64,000 nucleotides of DNA from Shinella sp. H4-D48 (GTDB lineage: Bacteria > Pseudomonadota > Alphaproteobacteria > Rhizobiales > Rhizobiaceae), in NCBI RefSeq assembly GCF_022637395.1, contig NZ_CP093337.1, forward strand, positions 2,092,001 to 2,156,000. The letters are read 5' to 3'. Positions within the stretch are counted from its first letter, which is position 1, and each line of letters starts with the position of its first letter. The notes beneath the pieces are model-generated. The model had not been told where the DNA came from. It saw only the letters and a program-made list of their open reading frames with translations, and made no database searches. The position numbers were made by a program, and so were the translations under genes. This document shows positions 51,982 to 63,742 of this stretch, piece after piece.

Positions 51982-53205
51982 ATGACAACATCGGAAAAGG
52001 ACAAGCCCCGCGTCTGGCGCCATGCGCATCTTGCCACGCTTGATGAACGCCTCCCCGGGCTCGGCATCATCGAGAACGGCGCAATTGCCGTTGAAGATGG
52101 CCGCATCGCCTTCGCCGGCCCTGAGTCGGCGCTGCCCGCCGCATTCGCCGGCGCAGAGACCGTGGATTGCGAGGGCCGCTGGATCACGCCGGGTCTGATC
52201 GACTGCCACACCCACCTCGTGCATGCTGGCGACCGTGCCCAGGAATTCGAGCTTCGCCTCGCCGGCGCCTCGTACGAAGAGATCGCGCGGGCCGGCGGCG
52301 GCATCGTCTCCTCGGTCAAGGCGCTTCGCGCGGCGAGCGAGGACGAACTGGTGCGCCAGACGCTGCCCCGTCTCGATGCGCTGATCGCCGAGGGCGTGAC
52401 GACGGTGGAGATCAAGTCCGGCTATGGGCTCGATACCGAAAACGAGCTGAAGTCGCTGCGTGCCACGCGCCGCATCGCCGAAGAGCGTGATGTCACGGTG
52501 CGCACGACCTTTCTCGGGGCACACGCTGTTCCAACCGAGATGAACGGCGACAGGACGGCCTATATCGACAAGGTGGTGGGCGAAATGCTGCCGGCCGTCG
52601 CAGCCGAAGGACTGGCGGACGCCGTCGACGGCTTCTGCGAGGGCATCGCCTTCTCGCCCGAGGACATGGCACGGGTCTTCGACACGGCAACGGCTCATGG
52701 CCTGCCGGTCAAGCTCCATGCCGACCAGCTTTCCAACCTGCATGGCGCCGAACTTGCCGCCCGCTATGGCGCGCTTTCGGCCGATCATCTCGAATATACC
52801 GACGATGCCGGTGCTGCGGCCATGGCGAAGGCCGGCACCGTCGCCGTCATCCTGCCGGGCGCCTTCTATTTCATCCGTGAAACGAAGAAGCCGCCGGTCG
52901 AGCTTTTCCGCAAGCACGGCGTGAAAATGGCCGTCGCTACCGACAGCAACCCGGGCACCTCGCCGCTGACCTCGCTTCTCCTCACCATGAACATGGCCGC
53001 GACCCTGTTCGGCATGACCGTCGAGGAGTGCCTTGCCGGCACGACGCGCGAGGCCGCGCGCGCGCTCGGCCTGGTCGATGAAGTAGGAACGCTGGAGACC
53101 GGAAAATGGGCCGATTTCGTCCTTTGGGACATCAGCCGGCCGGCGGAACTGGTCTACCGCATGGGCTTCAATCCCATGCATGCCCGCGTTCGCAGCGGAC
53201 AATAA
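51982..53205 (+). CDS. hutI: imidazolonepropionase
   Basis: 407-residue amidohydrolase opening 4-imidazolone-5-propionate to formiminoglutamate. Metal-binding HTH in [36 protein letters not shown] and [11 protein letters not shown] give the other ligands. The ATG at 51982 follows GAAGAGG and gives the family N-terminus; an in-frame start at 51877 would overlap the promoter region. First gene of hutIHGUD. Confidence 0.96.
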   Translation: MTTSEKDKPRVWRHAHLATLDERLPGLGIIENGAIAVEDGRIAFAGPESALPAAFAGAETVDCEGRWITPGLIDCHTHLVHAGDRAQEFELRLAGASYEEIARAGGGIVSSVKALRAASEDELVRQTLPRLDALIAEGVTTVEIKSGYGLDTENELKSLRATRRIAEERDVTVRTTFLGAHAVPTEMNGDRTAYIDKVVGEMLPAVAAEGLADAVDGFCEGIAFSPEDMARVFDTATAHGLPVKLHADQLSNLHGAELAARYGALSADHLEYTDDAGAAAMAKAGTVAVILPGAFYFIRETKKPPVELFRKHGVKMAVATDSNPGTSPLTSLLLTMNMAATLFGMTVEECLAGTTREAARALGLVDEVGTLETGKWADFVLWDISRPAELVYRMGFNPMHARVRSGQ

Positions 53206-53246
53206 TCGCTCTTTGCGCAGCACAGTGCTGCATCGGGGAATGAACC

Positions 53247-54782
53247 ATGACGATCACGCTTCACCCGGGCTCCGTGCCCCTGAAAACCCTTGAGACCCTT
53301 TACTGGACCGGCGAAGCCACGCGTCTCGATGCATCCTTCGACGCTGGTATCGCAAGAGCCGCCGCGCGAATTGCCGACATTGCCGCGGGCGATGAGCCGG
53401 TCTACGGCATCAATACCGGCTTCGGCAAACTCGCCTCCATCAAGATCGCGCCGGCCGATGTCGCCACACTCCAGCGCAACCTCATTCTCTCGCATTGCTG
53501 CGGCGTCGGCAAACCGCTTGCCGAAAACATCGTGCGTCTCATCATGGCGCTGAAGCTCATCTCGCTCGGCCGCGGCGCTTCGGGCGTGCGCATCGAGATC
53601 GTCCGCCTCATCGAAGCCATGCAGGAAAAGGGCGTCATCCCCGTCATTCCCGAACAGGGCTCCGTTGGCGCATCGGGTGATCTCGCTCCCCTCGCCCATA
53701 TGACGGCCGTGATGATCGGCGAAGGTGAGGCCTATTATGCCGGCGAACGCCTGCCCGGCGGCGGCGCCCTCGAAAAGGCCGGCCTCAAGCCGGTCGTGCT
53801 GGCCGCCAAGGAAGGCCTGGCGCTGATCAACGGCACGCAGGTTTCGACGGCGTTGGCGCTTGCCGGCCTGTTTCGCGCCCACCGCGCCGCCCAGGCTGCC
53901 CTTGTGACCGGCGCGCTTTCGACGGACGCCGCGATGGGTTCGTCGGCACCGTTCCATCCCGATATCCACACGCTGCGCGGCCATCAGGGCCAGATCGATG
54001 CCGCGGCGGCATTGCGGGCGCTGCTCGCAGGCTCCGTCATCCGCGAGAGCCACATCACCGGCGACGAGCGCGTGCAGGACCCCTATTGCATCCGCTGCCA
54101 GCCGCAGGTCGACGGCGCCTGCCTCGATCTCCTGCGTTCTGCCGCCCGCACGCTTGAAATCGAAGCCAATGCGGTCACCGACAATCCGCTGGTGCTCTCC
54201 GACAACAGCGTGGTGTCCGGCGGCAACTTCCACGCCGAACCGGTCGCCTTCGCCGCAGACCAGATCGCGATCGCCGTTTGCGAGATCGGCGCGATTGCCC
54301 AGCGCCGTATTGCGCTTCTGGTCGATCCTGCCCTCTCCTTCGGCCTGCCGGCCTTCCTCGCCAAAAAGCCGGGCCTCAACTCGGGCCTGATGATCGCGGA
54401 AGTGACCTCTGCCGCCCTGATGAGCGAGAACAAGCAGATGGCGCACCCGGCCTCGGTCGACTCGACGCCGACCTCCGCCAATCAGGAAGACCACGTCTCC
54501 ATGGCCTGCCACGGCGCCCGTCGCCTGCTGCGCATGACGGAAAACCTTTCCGCAATCGTCGGCATCGAAGCCCTGACAGCCGCGCAGGGGGTCGAATTCC
54601 GCACGCCCCTCGTCACCAGCCCGGAGCTGCAGAAGGTCGTCGCCGCGTTGCGTACCGTCGTCGCCACACTGGAAGAGGATCGCTACATGGCGCCGGATCT
54701 CAGCGCCGCCGGCACCTTCGTGTCGTCCGGCGCGCTCGCCGCCTCCGTCACCAAGGGCATTCTGCCGGTGCTGGGGGGCTGA
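53247..54782 (+). CDS. hutH: histidine ammonia-lyase
   Basis: 511 residues; removes ammonia from L-histidine to give trans-urocanate, entry step of the pathway. The MIO cofactor forms from Ala142-Ser143-Gly144 in [15 protein letters not shown]. Tyr in [14 protein letters not shown] and the EDHVSM motif are also conserved. GGGGAA precedes the ATG. One base separates its stop from hutG. Confidence 0.97.
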   Translation: MTITLHPGSVPLKTLETLYWTGEATRLDASFDAGIARAAARIADIAAGDEPVYGINTGFGKLASIKIAPADVATLQRNLILSHCCGVGKPLAENIVRLIMALKLISLGRGASGVRIEIVRLIEAMQEKGVIPVIPEQGSVGASGDLAPLAHMTAVMIGEGEAYYAGERLPGGGALEKAGLKPVVLAAKEGLALINGTQVSTALALAGLFRAHRAAQAALVTGALSTDAAMGSSAPFHPDIHTLRGHQGQIDAAAALRALLAGSVIRESHITGDERVQDPYCIRCQPQVDGACLDLLRSAARTLEIEANAVTDNPLVLSDNSVVSGGNFHAEPVAFAADQIAIAVCEIGAIAQRRIALLVDPALSFGLPAFLAKKPGLNSGLMIAEVTSAALMSENKQMAHPASVDSTPTSANQEDHVSMACHGARRLLRMTENLSAIVGIEALTAAQGVEFRTPLVTSPELQKVVAALRTVVATLEEDRYMAPDLSAAGTFVSSGALAASVTKGILPVLGG

Positions 54783-54783
54783 C

Positions 54784-55584
54784 ATGGCGGTGTTCGAGAC
54801 CCACCAGGGCACCTCGCCCCTCATCCTCGCCTTCCCGCACACGGGCACCGACGTGCCCGCCGCCATATGGGAACGCCTGAACGACAACGGCCGCATCCTC
54901 GCCGATACCGACTGGCACATCGAACGTCTCTACGACGGCCTGCTGCCGAACGTGACGACGTTGCGCGCCACATTCCACCGCTATGTCATTGACGCCAATC
55001 GTGATCCGGCCGGCGTCAGCCTCTATCCCGGCCAGAACACGACCGGTCTTGTTCCGGAAACGGATTTCGATGGCAAGCCGATCTGGAAGGACGGGCAGGC
55101 ACCGACAGAGGCAGATATCGCAGACCGGCTCGCCAGTTTCCACGCGCCGTATCATGCAGCCCTTGCCGCCGAGATAGAGCGCATCAAGGCGATCCACGGC
55201 GTGGCAATCGTCTACGATTGCCACTCGATCCGTTCGCTTATTCCCTTCCTGTTCGAAGGCAGGCTGCCGGATTTCAACGTCGGCACCGACATGGGAAGGA
55301 CTTGCGCTCGCGAAATCGAAAGGGTGGCCTGTGAGGTCTGCGCCAATGCTGAGGGCTATACGAGCGTCCTCAACGGCCGCTTCAAGGGCGGGTGGACGAC
55401 GCGCCATTACGGCAGGCCGGAAACGGGCGTGCACGCCATCCAGATGGAACTGGCGCAAATCAGCCATCTTGCGACCGAGGCCCCGCCCTTCGCCTATGAC
55501 GAAGACAAGGCCGTGCGGCTGCGGGTCCACCTCAAAGACATCCTCCACCGCATCGCGGCGCTTGCCGCCACCCTTCCACACTGA
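54784..55584 (+). CDS. hutG: N-formylglutamate deformylase
   Basis: 266 residues; hydrolyses N-formylglutamate to glutamate and formate, the step after HutF. The DUF/FGase fold is shown by [50 protein letters not shown] and YDCHSIRS. Its presence with HutF defines the five-step hut variant. Coupled to hutH by near-abutting codons. Confidence 0.95.
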   Translation: MAVFETHQGTSPLILAFPHTGTDVPAAIWERLNDNGRILADTDWHIERLYDGLLPNVTTLRATFHRYVIDANRDPAGVSLYPGQNTTGLVPETDFDGKPIWKDGQAPTEADIADRLASFHAPYHAALAAEIERIKAIHGVAIVYDCHSIRSLIPFLFEGRLPDFNVGTDMGRTCAREIERVACEVCANAEGYTSVLNGRFKGGWTTRHYGRPETGVHAIQMELAQISHLATEAPPFAYDEDKAVRLRVHLKDILHRIAALAATLPH

Positions 55585-55600
55585 TCCGGGAGACGCAGCC

Positions 55601-57276
<1,676 letters not shown>

Positions 57277-57277
<1 letters not shown>

Positions 57278-57864
57278 TGGCAACGCTCTTGCGCAACGCA
57301 GACCATCGCCGCATGCCGTGGAAGAACGGCGGCGGCGAGACGGTCGAGATCTTCGTGCATCCGCAAGGTGCGGGCCTTACCGATTTCGGTTGGCGTGTCA
57401 GCATGGCGACCGTCGCGAGCGACGGGCCGTTCTCCGTTTTTCCCGGCATCGACCGCACGCTGGCGGTCCTGTCGGGTGACGGCATAGCGCTGTCCATCGA
57501 CGGGTTCGGCGACAGGCTGCTGACGCCGTCCTCCGAACCGCTGGCCTTCCCCGCCGACGCGCCGACGACGGCCCGCCTTACGGGCGGCCCTATCACCGAC
57601 CTCAACGTGATGACCCGGCGTGGCCACTTCGAGCATACTCTCTCACGCCATACCGCAGACGGGTCGTTCACACTTGCCGCCGCGCCTGGCACGCGCCTGC
57701 TGCTGCCGCTTGATCCGCTCGGCGTCGCCACGCCCCAGGGCCTTGTCGGTCTCCAGGCACTGGATGCGCTGCTGATCGACGTCAATATGCAGATCGAGGT
57801 GATACCGGCGGGCGATCAGACCACGTTCTACGATATCCGCATCCTTCCCCACACGCCTTCCTGA
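57277..57864 (+). CDS. hutD: HutD family protein
   Basis: 195 residues, cupin-like. Begins MATLLRNADHRRMPWKNGGGETVEIF, the HutD signature (MPWKNGGG). HutD is thought to limit or govern hut induction by binding pathway intermediates such as formylglutamate; its exact role is unsettled. Translationally coupled to hutU, last gene of the hut plus-strand operon. Confidence 0.92.
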
Positions 57865-57899
57865 TAGGCGTCGGCCGTGTCATCCACATAAGCTGAAAT

Positions 57900-57921
57900 G
57901 ATAGCTGATATCATGGCTATC
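57900..57921. promoter_or_regulatory. inverted repeat upstream of the binding-protein gene
   Basis: GATAGC-N10-GCTATC, with TGATATCA inside, lies 66 bases before the periplasmic binding-protein gene. The symmetry and position suggest a transcription-factor operator. It differs from the TGTATATACA site, so a regulator other than HutC would be expected, possibly the LysR protein nearby. Confidence 0.45.
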
Positions 57922-57986
57922 TATTTCGTTTATGCCCGAGCGCGCGCTACCGTCACGCCAGGTCATAACACAACAGGGGAACGACC

Positions 57987-58763
57987 ATGAAAAGAACGCT
58001 GCTTGCGCTGGCTGTCGCCGGTGCCGCCTTGATCAACGGACAGGCTTTTGCCGAAACGCTGAAGATCGGGACCGAGGGCGCCTATCCGCCCTTCAACTTC
58101 CAGGATTCCACTGGCAAGCTCGGCGGTTTCGATGTCGAGATCGGCCTTGCGCTCTGCGAGAAGATGAAGGTCGAATGCGAGGTCGTGGCGCAGGACTGGG
58201 ACGGCATCATCCCGGGCCTCATCGCCAAGAAATACGACATGATCATCGCATCGATGTTCATCACCGAGGAGCGCAAGAAGCAGGTCGCTTTCAGCGATCC
58301 CTATTATCTTGCCGCCATGACCCATGCCGCGCCCAAGGGCGCCGGCATCACCGACTTCACCAATGAGGGCATGAAGGGCAAGACGATCGGCGCGCAGTCC
58401 GGCACGACCCAGGGCGACTATGTCGCGGCGGTCTATCCCGATGCGGATATCAAGCTCTATCCGACACAGGATGAGGTAAACCTCGACATGGCGAACGGGC
58501 GTCTCGACCTCCAGGTCGGCGACATGATCCCGCTTCTCGACTGGGTCACCAAGAACGAAGACGGCAAGGCCTGCTGCGAACTCATCGGCAAGCCGATCAC
58601 CGATCCGAAGTTCGTCGGCGAAGGCGTCGGCATCGCCGTGCGCCAGGACGACAACGATCTTCGCGAGAAGCTCAACGCCGCGCTCAAGGCCATCCGCGAG
58701 GACGGCACCTACCAGAAGATCAACGACAAGTACTTCTCCATCGACATCTATACGATGAAGTGA
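57987..58763 (+). CDS. periplasmic amino-acid-binding protein (ABC importer, SBP family 3)
   Basis: 258 residues with a signal peptide (MKRTLLALAVAGAALINGQA, cut near FA). The mature protein starts ETLKIGTEGAYPPFNFQDS, and GFDVEIGLALCEKM, the family 3 motif, plus MIIASMFITEERKKQVAFSDPYY, are characteristic of HisJ/LAO/ArgT-type lobes. Ligand is probably a basic or polar amino acid; the hut context makes histidine plausible. No permease or ATPase genes adjoin it, so it is an orphan here. AGGGGAACG precedes the ATG. Confidence 0.92.
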   Translation: MKRTLLALAVAGAALINGQAFAETLKIGTEGAYPPFNFQDSTGKLGGFDVEIGLALCEKMKVECEVVAQDWDGIIPGLIAKKYDMIIASMFITEERKKQVAFSDPYYLAAMTHAAPKGAGITDFTNEGMKGKTIGAQSGTTQGDYVAAVYPDADIKLYPTQDEVNLDMANGRLDLQVGDMIPLLDWVTKNEDGKACCELIGKPITDPKFVGEGVGIAVRQDDNDLREKLNAALKAIREDGTYQKINDKYFSIDIYTMK

Positions 58764-58780
58764 CGTACGGGAGGCTATAG

Positions 58781-58846
58781 CCCTCATCCGCCTATCGGCC
58801 CCTTCTCCCCGCTTGCGGGGAGAAGGTCGCGGCAGCGGGATGAGGG
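58781..58846. repeat. rhizobial intergenic palindromic repeat (RIME-like)
   Basis: CCCTCATCC at one end and GGATGAGGG at the other enclose a central hairpin CCTTCTCCCCGC-TTGC-GGGGAGAAGG. This nested palindrome is the pattern of the RIME-type intergenic elements dispersed in Rhizobiaceae genomes. It may also end transcription of the binding-protein gene. Confidence 0.75.
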
Positions 58847-58902
58847 CAATCTCGGCGCAAAAGCCGCTTGCCATTCTCCAGCCCACCGTCCTAGCTAGGG
58901 GC

Positions 58903-59859
58903 ATGCCGATCAACCGCCTCGAACGCTTCGCCCACAATCTCGACTGGAACCTGCTGCGTACCTTCGTCGTCGTGGTCGAGGAAGGCTCGATCACGCGAGC
59001 GGCGAACCGGCTTCTTCTGCAGCAGCCGGCCGTCAGCATGGCGCTAAAGCGGCTGGAGCAGTCCGTCGGCCACCGGCTCATCGACCGCAGCCCCGGCCGT
59101 TTCGAGCTGACGGAGGCCGGCGAGCGGCTGCACGATCTCTGCCACGACATCTTCACCGCCATCGTGCGCCTGCCCGAGGCGATGGAGACCTCCGGCGAGG
59201 ACATTGCCGGTCACATCACCATTCATTCCGTCAGCCATGCCATGAACCCCGGCTGGGACCGGGCCATCGCCGATTTCTTCCGGCTGCACCCGCGCGTCAC
59301 CGTGGGCGTGACCGTGGAGACGACGACGGATGTCATCCGCTCGGTGGAACGCGGCGTCGCGACACTCGGCCTGTCCGACGGGATCATTCCACCGGAGCTT
59401 GAAAAGACGCCGTTCTGCTACGAACACTACGCGCTCTTTTGCGGCCGGGGCCATCGGCTGTTCGGCGTGCCGGATGTCCGGCTGGAGGACCTGCGCGGCG
59501 AACCCTATGTGAGTTTCCTCGCCGATGTGCTCGGCGGGCCGCATATGGGACCGGTGACGGCCGTGCGCGCCATCGGCTCTTTCGGCCAGCAGGTGCGTGC
59601 CCTCGCCTTCAACGTCGAGGAAGTGCTGCGTCTGGTGGTGGCCAATGCCGGTATCGGCATGCTGCCGCTGCACCTCACGGGACCAGCCGTCGCTGCCGGC
59701 GACCTCTGGCAACTGCCGCCGTATGATGCGCTTCCCGTGGCCGAGACGTTCCGCATCACCAATCCCGGTTCGACACTCAACCCGGCGGAACGCGCCTTCC
59801 TCGCCCATATGGCAGATGTGCCCGCGTGGCACTGGGGCGAACCGCATCAATCCGACTGA
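58903..59859 (+). CDS. LysR-family transcriptional regulator
   Basis: 318 residues. N-terminal HTH (LDWNLLRTFVVVVEEGSITRAANRLLLQQPAVSMALKRLEQSVGHRLIDR, about 13-65), then a periplasmic-binding-protein-like effector domain. The target is unknown. Genes on both sides, an amino-acid-binding protein and an amine/amino-acid oxidase, are candidate targets, and both lie on the same strand. The ATG at 58903 is chosen since upstream codons run through the palindromic repeat; the ribosome site (TAGGGGC) is modest. Confidence 0.88.
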   Translation: MPINRLERFAHNLDWNLLRTFVVVVEEGSITRAANRLLLQQPAVSMALKRLEQSVGHRLIDRSPGRFELTEAGERLHDLCHDIFTAIVRLPEAMETSGEDIAGHITIHSVSHAMNPGWDRAIADFFRLHPRVTVGVTVETTTDVIRSVERGVATLGLSDGIIPPELEKTPFCYEHYALFCGRGHRLFGVPDVRLEDLRGEPYVSFLADVLGGPHMGPVTAVRAIGSFGQQVRALAFNVEEVLRLVVANAGIGMLPLHLTGPAVAAGDLWQLPPYDALPVAETFRITNPGSTLNPAERAFLAHMADVPAWHWGEPHQSD

Positions 59860-59939
59860 TATCCACCTTCACATCTATAAATTTGAAGAATGCCGGCGGC
59901 TTGCTTACGGCTTCCTGTGCACGAACGCTGGAGGACGGC

Positions 59940-61064
59940 ATGCAGACTTTCGACATCGCGATCATCGGCGGCGGCATTGCCGGCCTTTCGCTTGCCCATT
60001 TCGTCAGCCCGAACCGCTCCGTCGTCGTGCTAGAGCAGGAGGAAGCGCTCGGCTATCACAGCACCGGGCGCTCGGCCGCCGAATTCACGCTGCGCGACAA
60101 CCCGCCTTTGGTCAACGCGCTGGCCCGGGCCAGCCATGCCTTCATGATGGCGCCGCCGGAGAGTTTCGCTGCGGTTCCGCTCCTTATCCCTCGCGGCAGC
60201 ATCCTGATCGGCACGCAAGGCAAGGAAGCTCTGGTCAAAGCGCGTTTCGAGGAGGCCAGAGCGCTCGGCGTTGCCGTCGAATGGCTCGACGAGGCCGCCC
60301 TGCTGGCGCGCGCACCTCTCCTCGACCCGTCCTATGTCGCCGCCGCCTATTTCGACCCTGACTATTGGGACATCGAGGTGGATGCACTGTTGCAGGCCTA
60401 TGCAAGACACGCGCGCCGCAACGGTGCCCAGATCCTTGAGAAGCGACAGCTGACATCAGCCAAGCGAACTGGGGAAAGCTGGCTGATCGAGACGAACGAG
60501 GAGACGATCCGCGCCCACGTTCTGGTCAACGCGGCGGGCGGCTGGGCCGACACGGTCGCCGGCCGCGCCGGCGTGGCGCCGATGGGGATCGTGCCCCACC
60601 GGCGCACCGCCATCACGGTCGATCTGCCGGCAGGGACAGACGCGAATGCGCTGCCGGAAATCAACGAGATCGAGGATACGTTCTACTTCAAGCCGGAAGG
60701 CGGCCGCCTGCTCGCCTCTCCCGCCGATGCCACGCCCTGCGAGCCGGGCGACGTGCAGCCGGAAGAACTCGATATCGCCTATGCCGCCCATTATGTGGAG
60801 GAAGCGACGACGCTCGACGTGCGCCGCGTCTTCAAGAGCTGGGCCGGCATGCGCAGCTTTGCGCCCGACCATCTGCCGGTCGTTGGTTACGCCAAGGACG
60901 AGCCCGGTTTCTTCTGGCTCGCCGGTCAGGGGGGCTACGGCATCCTCACCTCGCCGGCACTCGGCAGCCTCGCCGCCGCGCTGCTGACGGAAAACCCCAT
61001 ACCGGAACCGCTCATGCGAGAGGGTATAGGGGCCGGGACGTTCAGCCCCCGACGCTTCCACTGA
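59940..61064 (+). CDS. FAD-dependent amine/amino-acid oxidoreductase (DAO family)
   Basis: 374 residues. The N-terminal FAD dinucleotide motif is IIGGGIAGLSLAHFV, followed by LGYHSTGRSAAEFT; the C-terminus has GFFWLAGQGGYGILTSPALG. This is the D-amino-acid oxidase/sarcosine-oxidase-like fold; substrate not determined. No signal peptide. GGAGGA precedes the ATG. It lies 80 bases after the LysR gene, same strand. Confidence 0.88.
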   Translation: MQTFDIAIIGGGIAGLSLAHFVSPNRSVVVLEQEEALGYHSTGRSAAEFTLRDNPPLVNALARASHAFMMAPPESFAAVPLLIPRGSILIGTQGKEALVKARFEEARALGVAVEWLDEAALLARAPLLDPSYVAAAYFDPDYWDIEVDALLQAYARHARRNGAQILEKRQLTSAKRTGESWLIETNEETIRAHVLVNAAGGWADTVAGRAGVAPMGIVPHRRTAITVDLPAGTDANALPEINEIEDTFYFKPEGGRLLASPADATPCEPGDVQPEELDIAYAAHYVEEATTLDVRRVFKSWAGMRSFAPDHLPVVGYAKDEPGFFWLAGQGGYGILTSPALGSLAAALLTENPIPEPLMREGIGAGTFSPRRFH

Positions 61065-61069
61065 AACGA

Positions 61070-61094
61070 AACGGGCGCCTCAAGGGCGCCCGTT
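61070..61094. terminator. bidirectional hairpin between the oxidoreductase gene and secDF
   Basis: AACGGGCGCC-TCAAG-GGCGCCCGTT, a 10-bp perfect stem in the 36-base gap between convergent genes. The T tracts are weak on both sides, but the position and stem strength indicate a shared terminator. Confidence 0.65.
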
Positions 61095-61100
61095 CGTATC

Positions 61101-63638
61101 TCAGGCTTCCGCAGCCGGCGTTCCGGGCGTGCCGGCCGTGCGGGTTGCGCTGCGATCCTTCCAGTACCGGTTGAGGAAGAGGAGGATCGGACCGCCGATA
61201 TAGATCGACGAGGTCGTCGCCACGATGACGCCGAACAGCATCGGCCAGGCGAAGGGCTTGACCGTGTCGCCACCCCAGATCGCCATAGGCAGCAGCGAGG
61301 CGGCAACGGCAACCGAGGTGAAGATGCATCGCATGACCACCTGGTTGATCGACAGATCAATCAGGTCCGAGAAGGGCATCGTCTTGTACTTGCGCATGTT
61401 CTCTCGCATGCGGTCATACACGACAACCTTGTCATTGACCGAATAGCCGATCAGCGTCAGCACGGCCGCGATGGCCGTCAGGTTGAAGTCGATCTGGAAC
61501 AGCGCGAAGAAGCCGATCATCTTGGTGATATCGAGGATCAGCGTCGCGATGGCGCCCACCGCGAAGTGCCACTCGAAGCGCCACCAGATGTAGATCAGGA
61601 TCGCCACCATGCCGAGGCCCACGGCGAGGAAGCCGGAGCGGGCGAGCTCGGTACTGACCGTCGGGCCCACCACTTCCGTCCGCTCGAAGCTGGCATCCGG
61701 AATGACTTCGGCGACACCGTCGCGGATCTTCTGCAAGGCTGCAGTCTGCACCTCCTCGCCGCCCGGCTGACGCTGGACGCGCACGAGAACCGACGTGCCC
61801 TGGCCGAATTCCTGCAACGCCACTTCGCCCAGGTTGAGGCCCTCCATCTTGGAACGCAGCGGCCCCAGATCGATCGGCGTCTTGGACGTTGCTTCAACCT
61901 GGATACCGCCGACGAAGTCGATGCCGTAATTGAGGCCCGGCGTGAAGAACAGGATGATGGAACTCGTCGAGATGAAGGCCGACATGGCAATCGCAATATA
62001 GCGGCCGCGCATGAAGGAGAAAGTCGGCATGCTCCAGGTCTTGCCGAAGATCGAATGAATCTCGATCTTCTTCATCTTGCGCCAGATCACCGCCTCGCGC
62101 ATCAGGAAGCGCACGAAGGTGATCGAAGTGAACATCGAGATCGCCAGACCGATGATCATGGTGATGGCGAAGCCGCGAACCGGGCCCGAGCCGAACATGA
62201 AGAGCAGGATCATGCCGACCATGGTCGTCATGTTGCCATCGACGATGGTCGCATAGGCCTTGTTGAAGCCGACATCGAGCGCCTTCATGGCGCCTGCCCC
62301 GCCCGCGGTTTCTTCTCGGATACGGGCGTTGATGAGGATGTTGGCGTCCACCGCCATGCCGATGCCGAGGATGATACCGGCAATGCCCGGCAGCGTGAGC
62401 GTCGAGCCGAGAATGCCAAGCAGGCCGATCGTCAGGATCGTGTGCAGCACCAGACCGAGATTGGCGATGAGACCCCACGAACCGTAGAGCACCTGCATCA
62501 TGACCACGACGGCGGCAAGGCCGGCAAGGCCGGTGTAGAGACCCATGCGGATCGAGTCCGAACCGAGGTTCGGGCCGACGGTGCGCTCTTCGATGATGGT
62601 GAGCGGTGCGGGCAGCGCGCCCGAACGCAGGAGCGCGGAAAGCACGGTAGCTTCCTGCGGGTTGAAGTTACCCGAGATCTGGCCCTGGCCGCCGATGATC
62701 GGCTCGCGGATGACGGGCGCGGTCAGAACCTTGCCATCGAGAACGATGGCGAAAGGCTTGCCGACATTGGCCTGCGTGATTTCCGCGAACTGGCGTGCGC
62801 CGGTGGAATCGAAGCTGAATGAAACGATCGGCTCGCTCGTACGCTGGTCAAAGCCGGCCTTGGCATCGGCCAGACGGTCGCCCGAAATAGCGACACGCTC
62901 TTCGACGGCGTATTTGTTATTGTCGTTGGCGCCGGGCAGGATCATCACGCCACGCGGCGCGACCCCGTTCGGATCCACGGTCTGGTCGACCATGTGGAAA
63001 CTCATCTGCGCGGTCGAGCCGAGCAGCTGGCGAAGACGCGTCGGGTCCTGGAGGCCGGGCAGCTGGACGAGAATGCGGTCGCCGCCGACACGCTGGATGA
63101 GCGGCTCAGCAACGCCGACCTGGTCGACGCGGCGGCGGATGATCTCCAGGCTCTGCTCAACGGCGGCAGACATGCGCTCGTTGATACCGGCTTCCGTCAG
63201 CGTGACGTTGATCACCTGGCCGCTGGTCGCCACATCAATATCGGAGGAACCGGTGCCGAAGCCGAGCGTGGATGTCGGCGTGGCGAGCTTGCGCACTTCA
63301 GGCAGGACTTTGTCGAGGGCGGCCTGGTCGGGCAGCGTCACGGTCAGCGTCGTGCCGTTCAGGCGCGCGGCGGAGGCGCGTTCGCCGGCCGTGCGCAGGA
63401 TGGCGCGCGTATCGTTCAGCAGCGCATCCATGCGCGCCTTGCGCAGGGCCGCAGAATCCACCTCCAGAACGAGGTGAGAGCCGCCCTTCAGGTCAAGCCC
63501 GAGCGTGACGGGGTTGGCGGGCAGGTAGCGCCCGTATTTCGCCTGCTGTTCAGGCGTCAGCACGTTCGGCACGGCCGCAAGCATCCCGAAGAGGATGAGA
63601 AGGGTCGAGACGATCAGTGCCCATTTGGAAGTTTTCAT
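61101..63638 (-). CDS. secDF: protein translocase fusion SecDF
   Basis: 845 residues, SecD and SecF fused in one chain with about 12 membrane spans. SecD signature LDLKGGSHLVLEVD near residue 50 and GFFNPQEATV-like and GTVGPNLG regions; SecF half begins near residue 545 with FTPGLNYGIDFVGGIQVEATS and has YIWWRFEWHFAVGAIATLILD. SecDF uses the proton gradient to pull exported proteins out of SecYEG on the periplasmic side. The fusion is the normal rhizobial form. Start MKTSKWALIVSTLLILFG is a membrane-inserting segment. Confidence 0.96.
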   Translation of the reverse strand: MKTSKWALIVSTLLILFGMLAAVPNVLTPEQQAKYGRYLPANPVTLGLDLKGGSHLVLEVDSAALRKARMDALLNDTRAILRTAGERASAARLNGTTLTVTLPDQAALDKVLPEVRKLATPTSTLGFGTGSSDIDVATSGQVINVTLTEAGINERMSAAVEQSLEIIRRRVDQVGVAEPLIQRVGGDRILVQLPGLQDPTRLRQLLGSTAQMSFHMVDQTVDPNGVAPRGVMILPGANDNNKYAVEERVAISGDRLADAKAGFDQRTSEPIVSFSFDSTGARQFAEITQANVGKPFAIVLDGKVLTAPVIREPIIGGQGQISGNFNPQEATVLSALLRSGALPAPLTIIEERTVGPNLGSDSIRMGLYTGLAGLAAVVVMMQVLYGSWGLIANLGLVLHTILTIGLLGILGSTLTLPGIAGIILGIGMAVDANILINARIREETAGGAGAMKALDVGFNKAYATIVDGNMTTMVGMILLFMFGSGPVRGFAITMIIGLAISMFTSITFVRFLMREAVIWRKMKKIEIHSIFGKTWSMPTFSFMRGRYIAIAMSAFISTSSIILFFTPGLNYGIDFVGGIQVEATSKTPIDLGPLRSKMEGLNLGEVALQEFGQGTSVLVRVQRQPGGEEVQTAALQKIRDGVAEVIPDASFERTEVVGPTVSTELARSGFLAVGLGMVAILIYIWWRFEWHFAVGAIATLILDITKMIGFFALFQIDFNLTAIAAVLTLIGYSVNDKVVVYDRMRENMRKYKTMPFSDLIDLSINQVVMRCIFTSVAVAASLLPMAIWGGDTVKPFAWPMLFGVIVATTSSIYIGGPILLFLNRYWKDRSATRTAGTPGTPAAEA

Positions 63639-63742
63639 GGGTTTGTTCCAGTTCGACTGCCGGAAAGGCGCGACTGAAAGCCGGCGCCGTCCGTGGGAGC
63701 GGTATTTATCGAATGGCGCGGCGCGGCCAGCGCCACGGAGCC

